A stretch of DNA of 64,000 bases. It comes from Butyricimonas muris. GTDB lineage: Bacteria; Bacteroidota; Bacteroidia; Bacteroidales; Marinifilaceae. The notes beneath the pieces are model-generated. The model made no database searches and had not been told where the DNA came from. It saw only the letters and a program-made list of their open reading frames with translations. Below are positions 25,471 through 34,595 of this stretch, piece after piece (position 1 is the first letter of the stretch; each line of letters begins with the position of its first letter). The stretch is taken from positions 225,302 through 289,301 of the forward strand of contig NZ_JBKEIT010000009.1 in assembly GCF_046365375.1 (NCBI RefSeq). The letters are read 5' to 3'. The translations under genes were made by a program, and so were the position numbers.

Positions 25471-28400
25471 TTAAAAGGTAACACGCAGACTGAATCCCAT
25501 ACCACGGGTGGTAGGCATCCCGTAAACTTCTATCGCTTGATTATCGTTCCCGGTAGAAAGAATCAAATCCGGATCGAAAGGTGCTTTCCTGTATATAAAA
25601 AACAGATTCCGGGCGGTAAAAGCCAGATGTATATCCCGTAGTACCCGTACCGATTCCAACCATTGTTTCGGGAAAGAGTATCCCAAGGAAAATTCCCGCA
25701 AACGGAAATTCGTGGCATCGTACATGTAGTATTCCGTCACTCCCGCACGTCCCCCGACAATGGATTTGTAAAATCCTTTCACGTTGGTGATCCTCTCGCC
25801 CTCCAGCATGACATACCCCCGGTCACGAGCATCCCCGGTGGCTCTCGTTACCCCGTACAAGTCCATATCCGCCCGTGTCTGTGACAACACTTTTCCACCG
25901 ACACGCCCATCTATCAGGAATGTCATCATAAAATTCCGCCACGAGAAGGTATTCGTCCATCCCAACGTGAAATTTGGATTGGCATTCCCCACTCTCACCG
26001 TGTTACCGTCACCCTCCACTCGTGGTAATCCTTTCAAATCGCCTTCCGTCTCGTATAGAATCTTCCCGTTATCATCCCGCTTGAAAGCCTTGCCGTAGAT
26101 ATCCCCGAAGGAACCTCCCTCTTTCAATTTCATCGCGTAACTTGACGAAAAGCCATAAGGCCCGTACTGGAAAACAGGCAGTTCTTCGTGTAAGCGAAGT
26201 ACTTTATTTTTGTTGGAAGCGTAATTTATCCCGGTTTCCCATTTGACTTTTGTATCCTCAAAAGGGGTTCCTTTCAACTCGATCTCTACCCCCGTGTTCC
26301 GTATTTCCCCGGCATTCACGTAACGATAAGCGTACGTGTCGCCATCCTTCGCCGCCAGTTTGAAAAACTGATTCTTCGTGACCGTGTTGTAACACGTGAG
26401 GTCCACTCGCAAGCGGTCGTTGAACAGCCGCCACTCGGTTCCCGCTTCAAACGCCACGTTTTTCTCCGGTTTCATTTCCTCGAAAGGGGCGGCATCGGAA
26501 GCCTGTATACCGCCTCCCGCCAACACGTGTGACACGGGGTGCGTGATATACAAGGGGATATCATTCCCGACCATACTCCATGCCCCGCGAATCTTTCCGC
26601 CCGTGATCCACTCGGGCAGGGAAAACGTCCGGTCTATCAACCAAGAGAATCCCACGGAAGGATAGAAAAAGCCGGTGGATTCACGGGAAGTATAAGCCAA
26701 CGTGGAACTCCAATCATTACGGGCGGAAATATCGAGGAACAAGTATTCCCGGAAACCCAACTGTGCCGTTGCAAACAAGGATTGCATCTGCCTCGTGGCA
26801 TCGATTTGCTCGGCAATATAAGCGGACGTCGTCATATTGATGTTCGCGATATTGAATACATTGGCATATTTCAATGAAGCTGTTTTCGAATCGTAGCGCA
26901 GTTCATTTGTCTTGTTATTATTTATACTTGCCCCTAAAGATATATCCAAAGAAAAGTTCTCGAACTTTCGTTTATAAGTCCCGAGCACATCTCCATAAGT
27001 CAAAGTCTGCTCGTGGCTCGCGTCGATATAACGTCCATTACTTCCCGCCAACGCCGGAGCCGTGGAAGCGTAGTATTTCTGACGGAACTTATCGTTCAAG
27101 TAATCCACGCTTCCGCGGGCCTGCAACGAAAAATGAGCAGAAAGAATCAGACGCATGGCAATAGAGGCTATCACCCGTGTTCTCTGATCCTGCCCTTTGA
27201 TACGTTCCAGTACCCAATAGGGATTTTGCTCGAAGTCCTCCGTCGGGGCGTGCCAATTCTGCACGTTCAACCGGCGCTCTTCATTCCACACTTCAAAATG
27301 ATTTTTATACTCCGTGATATCCATTCCCCGGGGAAAACGGTATAACCCGACTAACGGATTCATGTAAAAGCCGCCCGGCACCGGACGATTTTTCACCGTT
27401 TGCTTCAATAAATTGACACTTCCGTCTATTTTTAAAAGCCCGTCATAAAAAGTTGCACTTTCCCGCAGGTTCATGTTGTGTTTTGATAAACGATGCGTTT
27501 CCATAATCCCTTTTCCCTCCGTGTTCGCGTAGGAGAAATAAGTTTGCGTGCGTTCATTTCCGGTTGAAAAGGTAAGGGAATGAATCGCGGTCACTCCCGT
27601 CTTAAAAAAAGAAGAAATCGGGTTCCCCGTGTTTATATCTTTTCTCTCTCCCCAACTTTCCACCTCGTCGCTCACGCCATAATGATTTTGCAGTTTCGGG
27701 AGCATCATGGCTTTATCAATCAACACGCTCGAAGAGAAAGAAACTTCCTGCTTCCCCGCTTCCCCGTGTTTCGTGGTAATCAAGATAACCCCGTTGGCAG
27801 CCTGCGTCCCGTATAAAGCGGCTGCCGGGGCTCCTTTCAATATACTGATACTCTCTATGTCTTCCGGGTTAAGATTGGAAATACCATCCCCGGCATCCCT
27901 GTTTCCGGCATCAGCCGTACCCCCGATAGACGTACTCGGCTGTTCGCTGCTCTCGTTCAGCATCGGGATTCCGTCTATCACGTATAAAGGCTGATTATTA
28001 CCCGCCACCGAACGATTACCGCGCATCACGACTTTCACGGAACCGCCCATACCGGAAGAACTCCGGTTCACCTGCATTCCCGCGATCTTTCCCATAAGCG
28101 TCACGATCATATTCGGATCTTTCACCCGAATCAATTCATTCCGGTTCACCCGGGAAGCGGCATAAGACAAGGAATTTTCTTTTTTACGGATTCCCAATGC
28201 CGTCACGATGACATCGTCCAACAGAACACTCTCCTGTTCCAGCGTGATCCGGATATCTTTTTTGCCCTCGACAGCCACAAATTGAGTATGGTAACCGACA
28301 AAAGAAACGATCAACGTTCCGGATCGCCTTACTTTCATGGAGAAATTTCCTTCCCAATCTGTAACGACCCCGTTCGTCGTTCCTTTTTCCAGTACGTGGA

Positions 28401-28590
28401 CTCCTACCATAGGAAGACGCGTTGTATCGAGAACTTTACCATGCACCACAATTCGCTCATCCCCGGCAATGATTGTATCGGTTACGCGAAACGAATGAAC
28501 ACGATACTTCTCCGCGGAAAAAGTTACTTTTCCACACGCTAACACACAAATCACGATTATACACAGACGCGTATATGCCATAAACGCCAT
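25471..28590 (-). CDS. SusC/RagA-family TonB-linked outer-membrane receptor
   Basis: A 1039-residue TonB-dependent transporter without an STN domain, so it is not a FecR-signalling receptor. After the signal peptide comes a carboxypeptidase-like domain (VHGKVLDTTRLPMVGVHVLE), the TonB-box region (DDVIVTALGIRKKE), the plug with VKVVMRGNRSVAGNNQPLYV and SISILKGAPAAALYG, and a barrel ending GFSLRVTF. The start is the ATG at 28590 (MAFMAYTRL), with a second Met three residues later. A MITE-like repeat begins only 11 bp upstream of the start codon, so the normal promoter has probably been displaced or is carried by the repeat. Confidence 0.96.
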   Translation of the reverse strand: MAFMAYTRLCIIVICVLACGKVTFSAEKYRVHSFRVTDTIIAGDERIVVHGKVLDTTRLPMVGVHVLEKGTTNGVVTDWEGNFSMKVRRSGTLIVSFVGYHTQFVAVEGKKDIRITLEQESVLLDDVIVTALGIRKKENSLSYAASRVNRNELIRVKDPNMIVTLMGKIAGMQVNRSSSGMGGSVKVVMRGNRSVAGNNQPLYVIDGIPMLNESSEQPSTSIGGTADAGNRDAGDGISNLNPEDIESISILKGAPAAALYGTQAANGVILITTKHGEAGKQEVSFSSSVLIDKAMMLPKLQNHYGVSDEVESWGERKDINTGNPISSFFKTGVTAIHSLTFSTGNERTQTYFSYANTEGKGIMETHRLSKHNMNLRESATFYDGLLKIDGSVNLLKQTVKNRPVPGGFYMNPLVGLYRFPRGMDITEYKNHFEVWNEERRLNVQNWHAPTEDFEQNPYWVLERIKGQDQRTRVIASIAMRLILSAHFSLQARGSVDYLNDKFRQKYYASTAPALAGSNGRYIDASHEQTLTYGDVLGTYKRKFENFSLDISLGASINNNKTNELRYDSKTASLKYANVFNIANINMTTSAYIAEQIDATRQMQSLFATAQLGFREYLFLDISARNDWSSTLAYTSRESTGFFYPSVGFSWLIDRTFSLPEWITGGKIRGAWSMVGNDIPLYITHPVSHVLAGGGIQASDAAPFEEMKPEKNVAFEAGTEWRLFNDRLRVDLTCYNTVTKNQFFKLAAKDGDTYAYRYVNAGEIRNTGVEIELKGTPFEDTKVKWETGINYASNKNKVLRLHEELPVFQYGPYGFSSSYAMKLKEGGSFGDIYGKAFKRDDNGKILYETEGDLKGLPRVEGDGNTVRVGNANPNFTLGWTNTFSWRNFMMTFLIDGRVGGKVLSQTRADMDLYGVTRATGDARDRGYVMLEGERITNVKGFYKSIVGGRAGVTEYYMYDATNFRLREFSLGYSFPKQWLESVRVLRDIHLAFTARNLFFIYRKAPFDPDLILSTGNDNQAIEVYGMPTTRGMGFSLRVTF

Positions 28591-28648
28591 TCAAGAAGTA
28601 TGGGGTTGTGTCAAAAGTTTTTTTTAACTCCCTCCCCCCTTCGGGGTA

Positions 28649-28670
28649 CTCCCTCTATAAACAGAGGGAG
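28649..28670. repeat. Palindromic repeat, copy 1
   Basis: CTCCCTCT, loop ATAAAC, AGAGGGAG. An 8-bp stem, immediately followed by AGCT. It shares stem and loop with the copies at 28708-28733 and 63847-63876, which marks a REP-like family. Confidence 0.7.
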
Positions 28671-28707
28671 AGCTGAATTACTCACCGTCTTCGGGAAGAG
28701 TCACCAG

Positions 28708-28733
28708 CACCTCCTCTGTTTATAGAGGAGGTG
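28708..28733. repeat. Palindromic repeat, copy 2 (inverted)
   Basis: CACCTCCTCT, loop GTTTAT, AGAGGAGGTG. A 10-bp stem. The loop is the reverse complement of that in copy 1, so the two copies face each other inside the MITE-like element. Confidence 0.7.
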
Positions 28734-28798
28734 GCGGCGAAGCCGACGGAGGAGTTCAAAAAATAAACATTAACTCTTGACACAACTCCTTATTATTA

Positions 28799-30904
28799 CT
28801 ATTTTAAACCTCTCTTCATCAAAAGCGGCTCCTCGGACGGTTGTTGTCCCCGGAACTTGACGTACTGCCCCATGGGATCGTCATACCCGCCTTCAGACAA
28901 AATATACTTTCTGAATTTAGCAGCCAATTCTTTATTGTAAATATCCCCGGAAGCCTTGAAAGCTTGGAACGCATCGGCATCCAATACTTCAGCCCAAAGA
29001 TACACGTAATAACCGGCAGAATATCCCCCGTCAAAAATATGGGAGAAATAAGTGGAACGATAGCGAGGTAAAATCTCCTTGATCAGCCCGTATTTATCCA
29101 TGGATGCTTTCTCGAAAGCGTTCACGTCAAATTGTTGCGGTTCGGTTTGTGAATACCAGTCCATATCCAACAATGAAGCGGCAACATATTCCACCGTGGC
29201 AAATCCTTGATTGAAATGCCCGCTCTCCTGTATTTTCTTGATTAACGCGTCCGGCATCGGTTCACCCGTCTGATAGTGTTTAGCATACATTTTCAATACT
29301 TCCGGTTCGCTTGCCCAGTTTTCCATAACCTGTGAAGGCAATTCCACCATATCGTGAGGTATTGTCCCGGCTATACGTTGATAATCGCCGCGGGTAAAGA
29401 ACCCGTGCAGGGCGTGACCGAACTCGTGGAACATGGTTTCCGTGTCGTCCCAAGTCAGCAACACGGGAGCATCGCCAACGGCAGGCGAGAAATTGTAGAC
29501 CACGGATACCAACGGCATCTCTTCCTTGCCGTTCTCTTTCGTGTAATGGCGAAATTCCGTCATCCACGCACCCGCCGATTTGCTGGCACGGGTGAAATAA
29601 TCCAGATAAAGGATACCCAACGAACTACCGTCAACGTCCTTTACCTCGTAAGTTTCCACTTCCGGGTGATATAAAGGTATATCCGTCCGTTTCTCCAAAG
29701 TGATGCCGTAGAGTTTGTTTGCCACCTCGAACATTCCGTCGCGTACATTCTCCAGTTTCAAGTAAGGCATCATTTCAGACTCGTCCAAGTCATATTTCTG
29801 TTTCCGCAGCTTCTCGGCATAATACCACCAGTCCCAGCTCTCCAACTTCTCCCGCATGCCTTCCTTGTTCGCGATCTTCTGCATTTCAGCCAATTCCTGT
29901 TTGGCAACTTTCAACGCGGGAGTCCATACCCTCTCCAAGAAAGCATGTACCGCTTCCGGTGTCTTTGCCATATTCACGTCAATCACGTAAGCGGCATAAG
30001 TATCAAAACCCAACAATTTAGCTTTTTCCGTTCTGAGGTTCACCATTTGGGCAAGTACCGCTTTATTGTCATTAGCGTTATCGTTATTTGCCCGCATATA
30101 GTAACCTTTATATAATTTTTCCCTCAAATCCCGGTTTTTGGCGTACGTCAGGAAAGGCAACATGCTCGGTTTCTGTACCGTGAATACCCATTTCCCTTCC
30201 ATTCCCCGATTCTTTGCCTCGGCAGCGGCTGAAGCAATCGCGTTATCGGGAAGCCCTTCCAGATCCTTGGCATTATCAATCACCAGCGTGAAAGCATTCG
30301 TTTCTTTCAACAGGTTGTTGCCGTACTGCAAACTCAGCTTAGCCAGTTCTCCGTTAATTTTCATCATCTTAGCCTTGTCCTCATCATTCAGATTAGCACC
30401 CCCGCGCACGAAATCATCGTAGTATTTTTCCAGCGTGCGTAATGCCAAAGGGTCCAAGCCCAGCGATTCTTTTTTGTCATACAACGTCTTGATGCGGGCA
30501 AACAGCTTCGGGTTCATGTTAATCTCATCCCCGTGAGCGGTCACGGCAGGACTGATTTCCATCGCCAACGCCAACATGTCATCGCTCGTGACAGCTTCGC
30601 AAAGATTAAAGAAAATAGCCGACGTCCGGTTCAACAACTTTCCGGATTGATCGAAAGCCACGATCGTGTTCTCGAAAGTCGGGGCTTCCGGGTTGTTCAC
30701 GATTGCCTCAATTTCAGCCTTATGCTGTTTCATTCCTTCTTCGAAAGCAGGTTTGTAATCTGCCAGTTTGATTTTATCGAAAGGCGGCGCTTGAAACGGG
30801 GTTTCAAATTTCTGCATCAACGGATTCTCCGTCTGCTTCGCTCCTTCTTTGCAAGATGCGACCAAAGCGGTAACACTCAAAAGTAATATAACTCTTTTTT
30901 TCAT
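28799..30904 (-). CDS. dcp: M3-family zinc metallopeptidase (peptidyl-dipeptidase Dcp-like)
   Basis: A 701-residue peptidase from the ATG complementary to 30902-30904 (MKKRVILLLSV), chosen because it begins a lipoprotein signal peptide with LVASCKEG. The M3 zinc motif is intact in TMFHEFGHALHGFF, with the family continuation VELPSQVMENWASEPEVL and AGYYVYLWAEVLDADAF. Dcp-type enzymes remove C-terminal dipeptides. The lipid anchor places this one in the envelope, where it would process peptides arriving through the outer membrane, possibly those taken up by the SusCD pair downstream. The long N-terminal helical domain (to about residue 250) and total length are normal. Confidence 0.94.
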   Translation of the reverse strand: MKKRVILLLSVTALVASCKEGAKQTENPLMQKFETPFQAPPFDKIKLADYKPAFEEGMKQHKAEIEAIVNNPEAPTFENTIVAFDQSGKLLNRTSAIFFNLCEAVTSDDMLALAMEISPAVTAHGDEINMNPKLFARIKTLYDKKESLGLDPLALRTLEKYYDDFVRGGANLNDEDKAKMMKINGELAKLSLQYGNNLLKETNAFTLVIDNAKDLEGLPDNAIASAAAEAKNRGMEGKWVFTVQKPSMLPFLTYAKNRDLREKLYKGYYMRANNDNANDNKAVLAQMVNLRTEKAKLLGFDTYAAYVIDVNMAKTPEAVHAFLERVWTPALKVAKQELAEMQKIANKEGMREKLESWDWWYYAEKLRKQKYDLDESEMMPYLKLENVRDGMFEVANKLYGITLEKRTDIPLYHPEVETYEVKDVDGSSLGILYLDYFTRASKSAGAWMTEFRHYTKENGKEEMPLVSVVYNFSPAVGDAPVLLTWDDTETMFHEFGHALHGFFTRGDYQRIAGTIPHDMVELPSQVMENWASEPEVLKMYAKHYQTGEPMPDALIKKIQESGHFNQGFATVEYVAASLLDMDWYSQTEPQQFDVNAFEKASMDKYGLIKEILPRYRSTYFSHIFDGGYSAGYYVYLWAEVLDADAFQAFKASGDIYNKELAAKFRKYILSEGGYDDPMGQYVKFRGQQPSEEPLLMKRGLK

Positions 30905-30987
30905 AAATAATAATTTGATATTTAAATCGTTCTTCTGCACCAATCCAAAAAACAAGGTAAAGATATAGATTATCTACTACAAAGCAT

Positions 30988-30995
30988 TAATTTTG
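30988..30995 (+). promoter_or_regulatory. -7 promoter element of crcB
   Basis: TAATTTTG matches TAnnTTTG. It ends 2 bp before the ATG at 30998, so transcription would begin about there. This decides in favour of the second ATG (31034) as the crcB start. No fluoride-riboswitch-like structure fits the short leader. Confidence 0.5.
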
Positions 30996-31033
30996 TCATG
31001 AAAAGATTTTTTACCAATCTATATAAATATAAC

Positions 31034-31414
31034 ATGAGTAATCTATTGTTTGTCGCGCTCGGTTCCATGTTCGGTGGGGTTTCCCGTTACTGGCTAAGTG
31101 GTTTTATTCAAAAGAATTTCGATACGGCGTTCCCGGTAGGAGTTTTTATCGTGAACATCGCAGGTTGTTTTCTCATGGGCATCATCGCCGGACTATTAGC
31201 CCACGCCAACGTCCTCACGAACAATCATAGACTATTACTAGCGGTGGGGTTCTGCGGGAGTTTCACTACCTTTTCGACCTTTTCGCTGGATAACCTGCAA
31301 TTATTAAGCGCGAAAGCCTATTTTTTGCTTTCCCTTAATATCGGGTTAAGCGTGATACTCGGGCTTGCCGCAACGTGGGGCGGATATTATCTGATGCAAA
31401 GTTTATCCAAATAA
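31034..31414 (+). CDS. crcB: Fluoride ion exporter CrcB/Fluc
   Basis: A 126-residue, four-helix inner-membrane protein of the CrcB/Fluc fluoride channel family, which works as an antiparallel dimer. Family signatures are visible: LGSMFGGVSRYWLSG in helix 1, NIAGCFLMGIIAGLL in helix 2, and GFCGSFTTFSTFSLDN, the polar track and sodium-site region, in helix 3. The start at 31034 (MSNLLFVALGSM) fits the family and the promoter position better than 30998. A single crcB gene implies a homodimer. It is the first plus-strand gene after a long minus-strand run and stands alone. Confidence 0.95.
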   Translation: MSNLLFVALGSMFGGVSRYWLSGFIQKNFDTAFPVGVFIVNIAGCFLMGIIAGLLAHANVLTNNHRLLLAVGFCGSFTTFSTFSLDNLQLLSAKAYFLLSLNIGLSVILGLAATWGGYYLMQSLSK

Positions 31415-31415
31415 G

Positions 31416-31446
31416 TTTAGTCAATAAATAAATTTCGTTAGCTTTG
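31416..31446 (+). promoter_or_regulatory. Promoter of the C1B peptidase gene
   Basis: TAGCTTTG (31439-31446) is a perfect -7 box; TTTA (31416-31419) lies 19 bp upstream as a near -33 element. The leader to the ATG at 31481 is about 28 bases. Confidence 0.6.
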
Positions 31447-31480
31447 TGACCAAACCAGAAATGCTAAAAATAACTCAGAC

Positions 31481-32680
31481 ATGATTAAACATCTTTCATT
31501 ATGCATGGTCGTTTTGTTTTCCGTAATCAGCACGACCTTATTTGCCCAAAAGGGTGGTCCCCGTTCCGGGTACAAGTTTACAACCGTGGCGGACTTAAAA
31601 GCAACCCCGGTAAAAAATCAACAAAGCGTCGGCACCTGTTGGGATTACGCTGCACTCTCTTTCCTCGAATCCGAATTGCTCCGGAAAGGCAAGCCGGTCT
31701 ATGATCTGGCAGAACTATACGTTGCCAAAAACGTTTACTTCGAGAAAGGACTACGCTACATCCAATTCCACGGGAAAACCAATTTCAGTGAAGGCGGACA
31801 AGCACATGACGTGCTGTACGCTATCGGGAAATACGGTATCGTTCCGGAAGACGTGTACCCCGGATTGCAATACGGACGGGATTTCCACATTCACGCGGAA
31901 ATGGTTGCTGCCCTGCAAGGCATCCTCGACGGGGTAAATAAAAACCCGAACAGACAAATTACTCCCGTGTGGACCAAGGGTTTCACGCGCTATATCGAGG
32001 CATACCTCGGGGATACTCCCGAAACTTTCACTTACGAGGGAAAAGAATATACCCCGCAAAGTTTCGCAAAATCATTGGACTTAAACTTGGACGATTACGT
32101 GGAACTCACCTCTTTTGAGGCTTTCCCGTTCTATAAATCTATCGTGCTTCCTATCCCCGACAACTGGTTGCACGGTCAATATTACAACTTGCCGATTGAC
32201 GAGTTAATGGAAGTCATGAACAACGCGCTTAAAAACGGTTACTCCGTTTGTTGGGACGGTGACGTGAGCCACAATGGCTTTAGCCATCCTAGCGGACTGG
32301 CAATTCTCCCGACGGATAACCCGGAAGAAATGATTAACGCCGAGATTGACAAATGGACTACCCTCAGCGAAAAAGAAAGAAAAAGTAAGTTGCAATCATT
32401 CGAATCTCCCGTGCCGGAAATGAAAGTGGACGATGCCAAACGGCAATTCACGTTCAACAATCGCCAGACCACGGACGACCACTTGATGCACATCACCGGA
32501 TTGCTTAAAGACCAAAACGGAACCCTATACTATAAAACAAAAAATTCATGGGGTGATGAAAGAAGCGAATTCGGCGGCTATCTCTATATGTCCGAACCTT
32601 TCTGCCGCTTGCAAACCGTGGCAATCATGGTTCACAAGGATGCTATCCCGAAAGCGATCCGCAAAAAATTAGGATTGTAA
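31481..32680 (+). CDS. Exported C1B-type cysteine peptidase (bleomycin hydrolase-like aminopeptidase)
   Basis: A 399-residue papain-fold peptidase. The signal peptide ends LFAQ. The oxyanion Gln and catalytic Cys are in VKNQQSVGTCWDYAALSFLE (Cys53), the catalytic His in DDHLMHITGLLKD and the Asn in KTKNSWGDE, so the Q-C-H-N set is complete. The insert between them, with NVYFEKGLRYIQFHGKTNFS, resembles bacterial C1B/BleC-like aminopeptidases rather than secreted papains. Most characterised C1B enzymes are cytosolic; the signal peptide here suggests an envelope role in peptide trimming. It has its own promoter, and a set of inverted repeats follows the stop. Confidence 0.9.
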   Translation: MIKHLSLCMVVLFSVISTTLFAQKGGPRSGYKFTTVADLKATPVKNQQSVGTCWDYAALSFLESELLRKGKPVYDLAELYVAKNVYFEKGLRYIQFHGKTNFSEGGQAHDVLYAIGKYGIVPEDVYPGLQYGRDFHIHAEMVAALQGILDGVNKNPNRQITPVWTKGFTRYIEAYLGDTPETFTYEGKEYTPQSFAKSLDLNLDDYVELTSFEAFPFYKSIVLPIPDNWLHGQYYNLPIDELMEVMNNALKNGYSVCWDGDVSHNGFSHPSGLAILPTDNPEEMINAEIDKWTTLSEKERKSKLQSFESPVPEMKVDDAKRQFTFNNRQTTDDHLMHITGLLKDQNGTLYYKTKNSWGDERSEFGGYLYMSEPFCRLQTVAIMVHKDAIPKAIRKKLGL

Positions 32681-32786
32681 AGGTGTGTTTTGACACACCT
32701 CCAGTCTGTAAGGTCTGTAAAGTCCATAAGGTCAAAAGTCCATGAACTTGCGCGAAGGACATCATGACCTTACGGACTTTACAGAC
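32681..32786. repeat. Hairpin plus 22-bp inverted repeat between convergent genes
   Basis: Immediately after the stop codon, AGGTGTG-TTTTGA-CACACCT (32681-32700) forms a hairpin. Next, GTCTGTAAAGTCCATAAGGTCA (32713-32734) is matched by its reverse complement at 32765-32786 with one mismatch (21 of 22). Short GTCTGTAA and GTCCAT units are also repeated around it. It separates two convergent genes and may end both transcripts, though a U-run is missing. The TTTTGACACA part resembles the ends of the MITE-like repeat at 28.6 kb. Confidence 0.6.
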
Positions 32787-32798
32787 TTTATGGACTAT

Positions 32799-34586
32799 TT
32801 AAAACGAATTATCCTCCGCCATCGACATAAACTTCTCGCGAATCCATCGCGAAATACGGGTAGTAATCTCCGGTCCCTCGTAAGGAATAAACTCTTCATA
32901 CATATCCGACTGGTCGAAATTATCAATCCCGATAGATAATACTTCAATCCCCCGTTTCTTCGCCTCCTGCACCACCACCCACACGTGTTCACGTGCATCT
33001 TCACCATCATATCCCGTGGCAGAAGGTGCACCGTCAGAGATCATAAAGAACAATTTATTCTTCGCATCCGATTTGAATTTATCGAAACAGTACAACATGG
33101 CATACCCGTCAGCATTCGCATTCAGAGCCTGTTGTGAAAATAGCTTCCCCAATTGCAACCTCTCCCCCCGGTCATGGAAACGGGTGATTTCTATCCCGTC
33201 ATCACCACAACGATGCCCGTATATGGAATAATACACGACATTGGGATACTTGTTGAAAGCCAGAGCCAACGCAGAAGATATCACAATCTGCAAAGGAATC
33301 TTGTCACCCGTGCACATGGAACCGGAAAGATCCAGCAATATCACCACCTCCAATATGGCAGAGGGAGCCAGCACTTCCTCAAAGAAAATATTCCGGTTGT
33401 AACGGGATTGATATAATTCATCCTCATCCAATTCCCCCGAATCCTGCTCGTATATCACCCTCGTCCGATCCATCTTTCCCGAAAACATGGCAAGACTCAC
33501 CTGTATCTTGGCAGCCAACTCTTTCGCCCGGTTCAGCAAATCATCGGAGATTTCCGCCACTTCCGCATCGATCTCTACCAAACGATCACACGCCCCCAGC
33601 GATCCCTTCCACTCCAACTTCTGGCGCTCCGAACTCACGAACAACTGCGGGGAAAACACGGTATCCTTGTTCAGCGTTTTACGGAGATCCCGAATCACCG
33701 TTTCCGCCATTTTAATCTGTTTGTCCGTCTTGAAATCCTCAATCCCCTTCATCGCTTTTTTCATCTCCTGCAAGAAGAAATTATCCGGGCAAACATCTTT
33801 TACATGAAACAAATCAGCCAACGCCCCGGCATACCATACCACTTCCTTGTAAGTCAGATCGGCGTAATTCTTGATCCCTTTCAATATCGCATTCACCTGC
33901 CTCACCTTCACGTCATTACCCGGAAAGGACAACACCTCCCGCATATAATTACTCTCGTCCAGCAAATTCGGATATAATATCTTGGTACAGATGTAGTCAT
34001 ACAGAGCTTCCGACCCGTCGCCTCCCCGGTGCAAACCGTCTTCGCTCTGTCCCCCGTAGTACCCCATGCGGGATTCCACGACATTCAATCCCATGGCAAG
34101 TCCCAACTTCCGGGCAGCATACAAATAATAGTGATACCCCGGGAAATCCTTTACCAGCTTGGACTCCACCCGCCGATTCTCTATAAAATGAATCATATCA
34201 TAATGCATCGGGGTATAAAGCAACTCTTCCTCGCTCAACCCGGCAATATCCTTTCCCGTGTAAATCCAATGTGCCAACTCGTGCACGAAATACCCGAAAA
34301 AAACAAATACCCGTGTTTCATCCGAAATCTCGAAACGGAGTAATTTCAGATTCAAGGCAATGTGCTTCGGGTTCATCGACAAAGCGGGTACCCTGTTCGA
34401 GAGTACCATTTTAGGAATCTCCCCCGTAATATGATAAGCAATCTTGGCACATACCGGGATCAATTTCAATATATCCGTCGTCCCCAGATCCCGATCCAAC
34501 AAATTACGGGCTGCCGGGAAATCACCCCACCAATCCCGATCAATAAATTGCTCGTCATATATCTCTTCTATCCGCCGGAAATCCAT
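32799..34586 (-). CDS. VWA-domain protein with zincin-like N-terminal motif (MoxR partner)
   Basis: A 595-residue protein without signal peptide. The C-terminal part is a von Willebrand A domain with a proper MIDAS motif (VVILLDLSGSMCTGDK), followed by MISDGAPSATGYDGED and VLSIGIDNFDQSD. The N-terminal part contains GYFVHELAHWIYTGKD (HExxH at about 102-106) and, about 30 residues later, HFIENRRVESKLV, whose Glu could be a third zinc ligand. Proteins of this build are known as partners of MoxR-type AAA ATPases, where the pair remodels or matures metal enzymes. The ATPase gene lies directly upstream with a 9-bp gap. Whether the zincin motif is catalytic is unknown; I do not recognise a characterised orthologue. 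Confidence 0.8.
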   Translation of the reverse strand: MDFRRIEEIYDEQFIDRDWWGDFPAARNLLDRDLGTTDILKLIPVCAKIAYHITGEIPKMVLSNRVPALSMNPKHIALNLKLLRFEISDETRVFVFFGYFVHELAHWIYTGKDIAGLSEEELLYTPMHYDMIHFIENRRVESKLVKDFPGYHYYLYAARKLGLAMGLNVVESRMGYYGGQSEDGLHRGGDGSEALYDYICTKILYPNLLDESNYMREVLSFPGNDVKVRQVNAILKGIKNYADLTYKEVVWYAGALADLFHVKDVCPDNFFLQEMKKAMKGIEDFKTDKQIKMAETVIRDLRKTLNKDTVFSPQLFVSSERQKLEWKGSLGACDRLVEIDAEVAEISDDLLNRAKELAAKIQVSLAMFSGKMDRTRVIYEQDSGELDEDELYQSRYNRNIFFEEVLAPSAILEVVILLDLSGSMCTGDKIPLQIVISSALALAFNKYPNVVYYSIYGHRCGDDGIEITRFHDRGERLQLGKLFSQQALNANADGYAMLYCFDKFKSDAKNKLFFMISDGAPSATGYDGEDAREHVWVVVQEAKKRGIEVLSIGIDNFDQSDMYEEFIPYEGPEITTRISRWIREKFMSMAEDNSF

Positions 34587-34595
34587 ATCGTCCGA

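Larger units (their letters stand above)
28602..28789. mobile_element. MITE-like repeat with terminal inverted repeats
   Basis: A 188-bp non-coding element bounded by imperfect 17-bp inverted ends (28602-28618 and 28773-28789, 15 of 17 matching, core GTTGTGTCAA). It contains two palindromes that are reversed copies of each other (28649-28670 and 28708-28733) and G+C-rich tracts around TTCGGGG and GGCGAAGCC. There is no ORF inside. It fills the gap between the M3 peptidase stop and the SusC start. No clear target-site duplication was found. Related palindromes recur at the right end of the window, so this is a dispersed family. Confidence 0.6.

Noticed and set aside
28602..28789. Possible CRISPR-like repeat at 28.6 kb
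   Set aside because: Only two palindromes facing each other, with no regular spacers and no cas genes.
30905..31033. Possible fluoride riboswitch before crcB
   Set aside because: The promoter box lies at 30988-30995, which leaves a leader of only about 30 bases, and no riboswitch-like pairing is visible.
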